Positions 24,386-24,712 of a stretch of 24,712 nt of DNA are shown in pieces. The stretch is from an uncultured Acetatifactor sp. (GTDB lineage: Bacteria > Bacillota > Clostridia > Lachnospirales > Lachnospiraceae): assembly GCA_910586775.1 (NCBI GenBank), contig CAJUJN010000060.1, positions 1 through 24,712 of the forward strand. Reading direction: 5' to 3'. The notes under the pieces were generated by a model. It saw nothing but the letters and a program-made list of their open reading frames with translations. It did not search any database and was not told the DNA's origin. Within the stretch, counting starts at the first letter, position 1. Each line of letters begins with the position of its first letter. Position numbers and translations under genes: made by a program.

Positions 24386-24413
24386 ACAATACCATATTTT
24401 CAAAATATGGCAA
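24386..24413 (-). promoter_or_regulatory. Promoter with an operator-like palindrome in its spacer
   Basis: On the minus strand TTGCCA (24408-24413) and TATTGT (24386-24391) are 16 bp apart, upstream of the secreted-protein start at 24336. The spacer and part of the -35 form a perfect 19-bp palindrome, CCATATTTT-C-AAAATATGG (24392-24410). A protein bound there would block RNA polymerase, so a repressor site is likely. A 10-bp direct repeat (TTTCCTGATT at 24348-24357 and 24360-24369) follows in the leader. Confidence 0.55.
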
Positions 24414-24523
24414 TAATACTTGCAGAAAACAGCTGCTTTTTACAGAAAACGACCATCAAAACAAAAATGTATCTCGTTCACGCTGCCTGCCAGCACTTTG
24501 CATATCAGTTAAAATCTCCATTT

Positions 24524-24557
24524 AAAAAATCAGGGACAGACTTTTTGCCTGTCCCTG
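24524..24557 (-). terminator. Intrinsic terminator for the right-edge gene
   Basis: Perfect 9-bp arms CAGGGACAG (24531-24539) and CTGTCCCTG (24549-24557) are followed on the minus strand by ATTTTTT (24524-24530). It lies 58 bp after the stop codon of the minus-strand gene at the right edge. Confidence 0.8.
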
Positions 24558-24615
24558 CCGCTTACAGTTATTTTAAAATTTCTTCTGACTTCATAACCCG
24601 TTTTCTCTATGAACT

Positions 24616-24712
24616 TTATTTTCCATACCTGGAGAAATACTCCTGTGCCATCTGCAGAGATATATTCAATTTAATCTGAAGCTTATCCAGAATCTCTTTG
24701 TCTGAAAGGCCA
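24616..24712 (-). CDS. C-terminal end of an unidentified minus-strand gene (partial)
   Basis: The last 31 codons of a minus-strand frame enter from the right edge and end in TAA at 24616-24618. The visible peptide contains LSDKEILDKLQIKLNIS and ends EYFSRYGK, a helical, charged C-terminus. The intrinsic terminator just downstream supports a real gene end. Too little is visible to name a family. Confidence 0.5.
   Translation of the reverse strand, partial: GLSDKEILDKLQIKLNISLQMAQEYFSRYGK

Noticed and set aside
24383..24679. 98-codon plus-strand frame at the right end
   Set aside because: It runs through a promoter palindrome and a minus-strand terminator and overlaps the C-terminus of the minus-strand edge gene; composition is not protein-like.
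1..24712. tRNA, rRNA, CRISPR, riboswitch, integrase or transposase
   Set aside because: None could be recognised by eye on either strand; a covariance-model or profile search would be needed to exclude small RNAs.

Overview
The window looks like part of a chromosome from a gut-type Clostridia, most likely a Lachnospiraceae member. This is inferred from the gene families (YesMN-type two-component system, CUT1 sugar ABC importer, LytTR system beside an FtsX-type ABC transporter, anaerobic sulfatase maturase), the strong GGAGG ribosome sites and the mix of moderate-GC core-like genes with AT-rich accessory genes. No RNA gene, CRISPR array, integrase or intact insertion sequence was seen.

Left part (1-8490), accessory and defence-like. 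A HigB/HigA toxin-antitoxin pair (the toxin cut by the window edge) is followed by a LytTR response regulator/GHKL histidine kinase operon on the minus strand. This diverges from a two-gene ABC exporter (ATPase plus FtsX-like permease with a large external domain). The shared intergenic region holds a 12-bp direct repeat with a 22-bp period that fits a LytTR binding site. Next comes an AT-rich two-gene module, an OLD-like AAA ATPase overlapping a TOPRIM-like protein, which resembles split ATPase/TOPRIM phage-defence systems. It is followed by a membrane-protein relic.

Centre (8488-23052), the main system: a locus for uptake and cytoplasmic desulfation of a sulfated sugar or small glycan. One minus-strand operon encodes a lipoprotein binding protein, two CUT1 permeases and a Cys-type sulfatase. 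Divergent from it is a YesM/YesN-like sensor kinase and AraC-type regulator. A second minus-strand run encodes a LacI regulator, a second paralogous Cys-type sulfatase, a GPH-family symporter, an anaerobic sulfatase-maturating radical SAM enzyme (anSME) and a TauE/SafE-type anion exporter. Neither sulfatase has a signal peptide, so desulfation should happen in the cytoplasm. The anSME would convert the CxPxR cysteine to formylglycine and the TauE-like protein may remove released sulfate or sulfite. A LacI-type operator occurs in front of lacI, and two copies are fused into a 45-nt palindrome in front of sulfatase 2, suggesting local and autogenous repression. No glycoside hydrolase is present in the window, so the substrate may be a small sulfated sugar or one trimmed elsewhere.

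Right end (23053-24712), decayed genes: a conserved hypothetical gene lacking a normal start, a frameshifted secreted-protein gene with a palindrome inside its promoter, and the C-terminus of an unidentified minus-strand gene with its own terminator.
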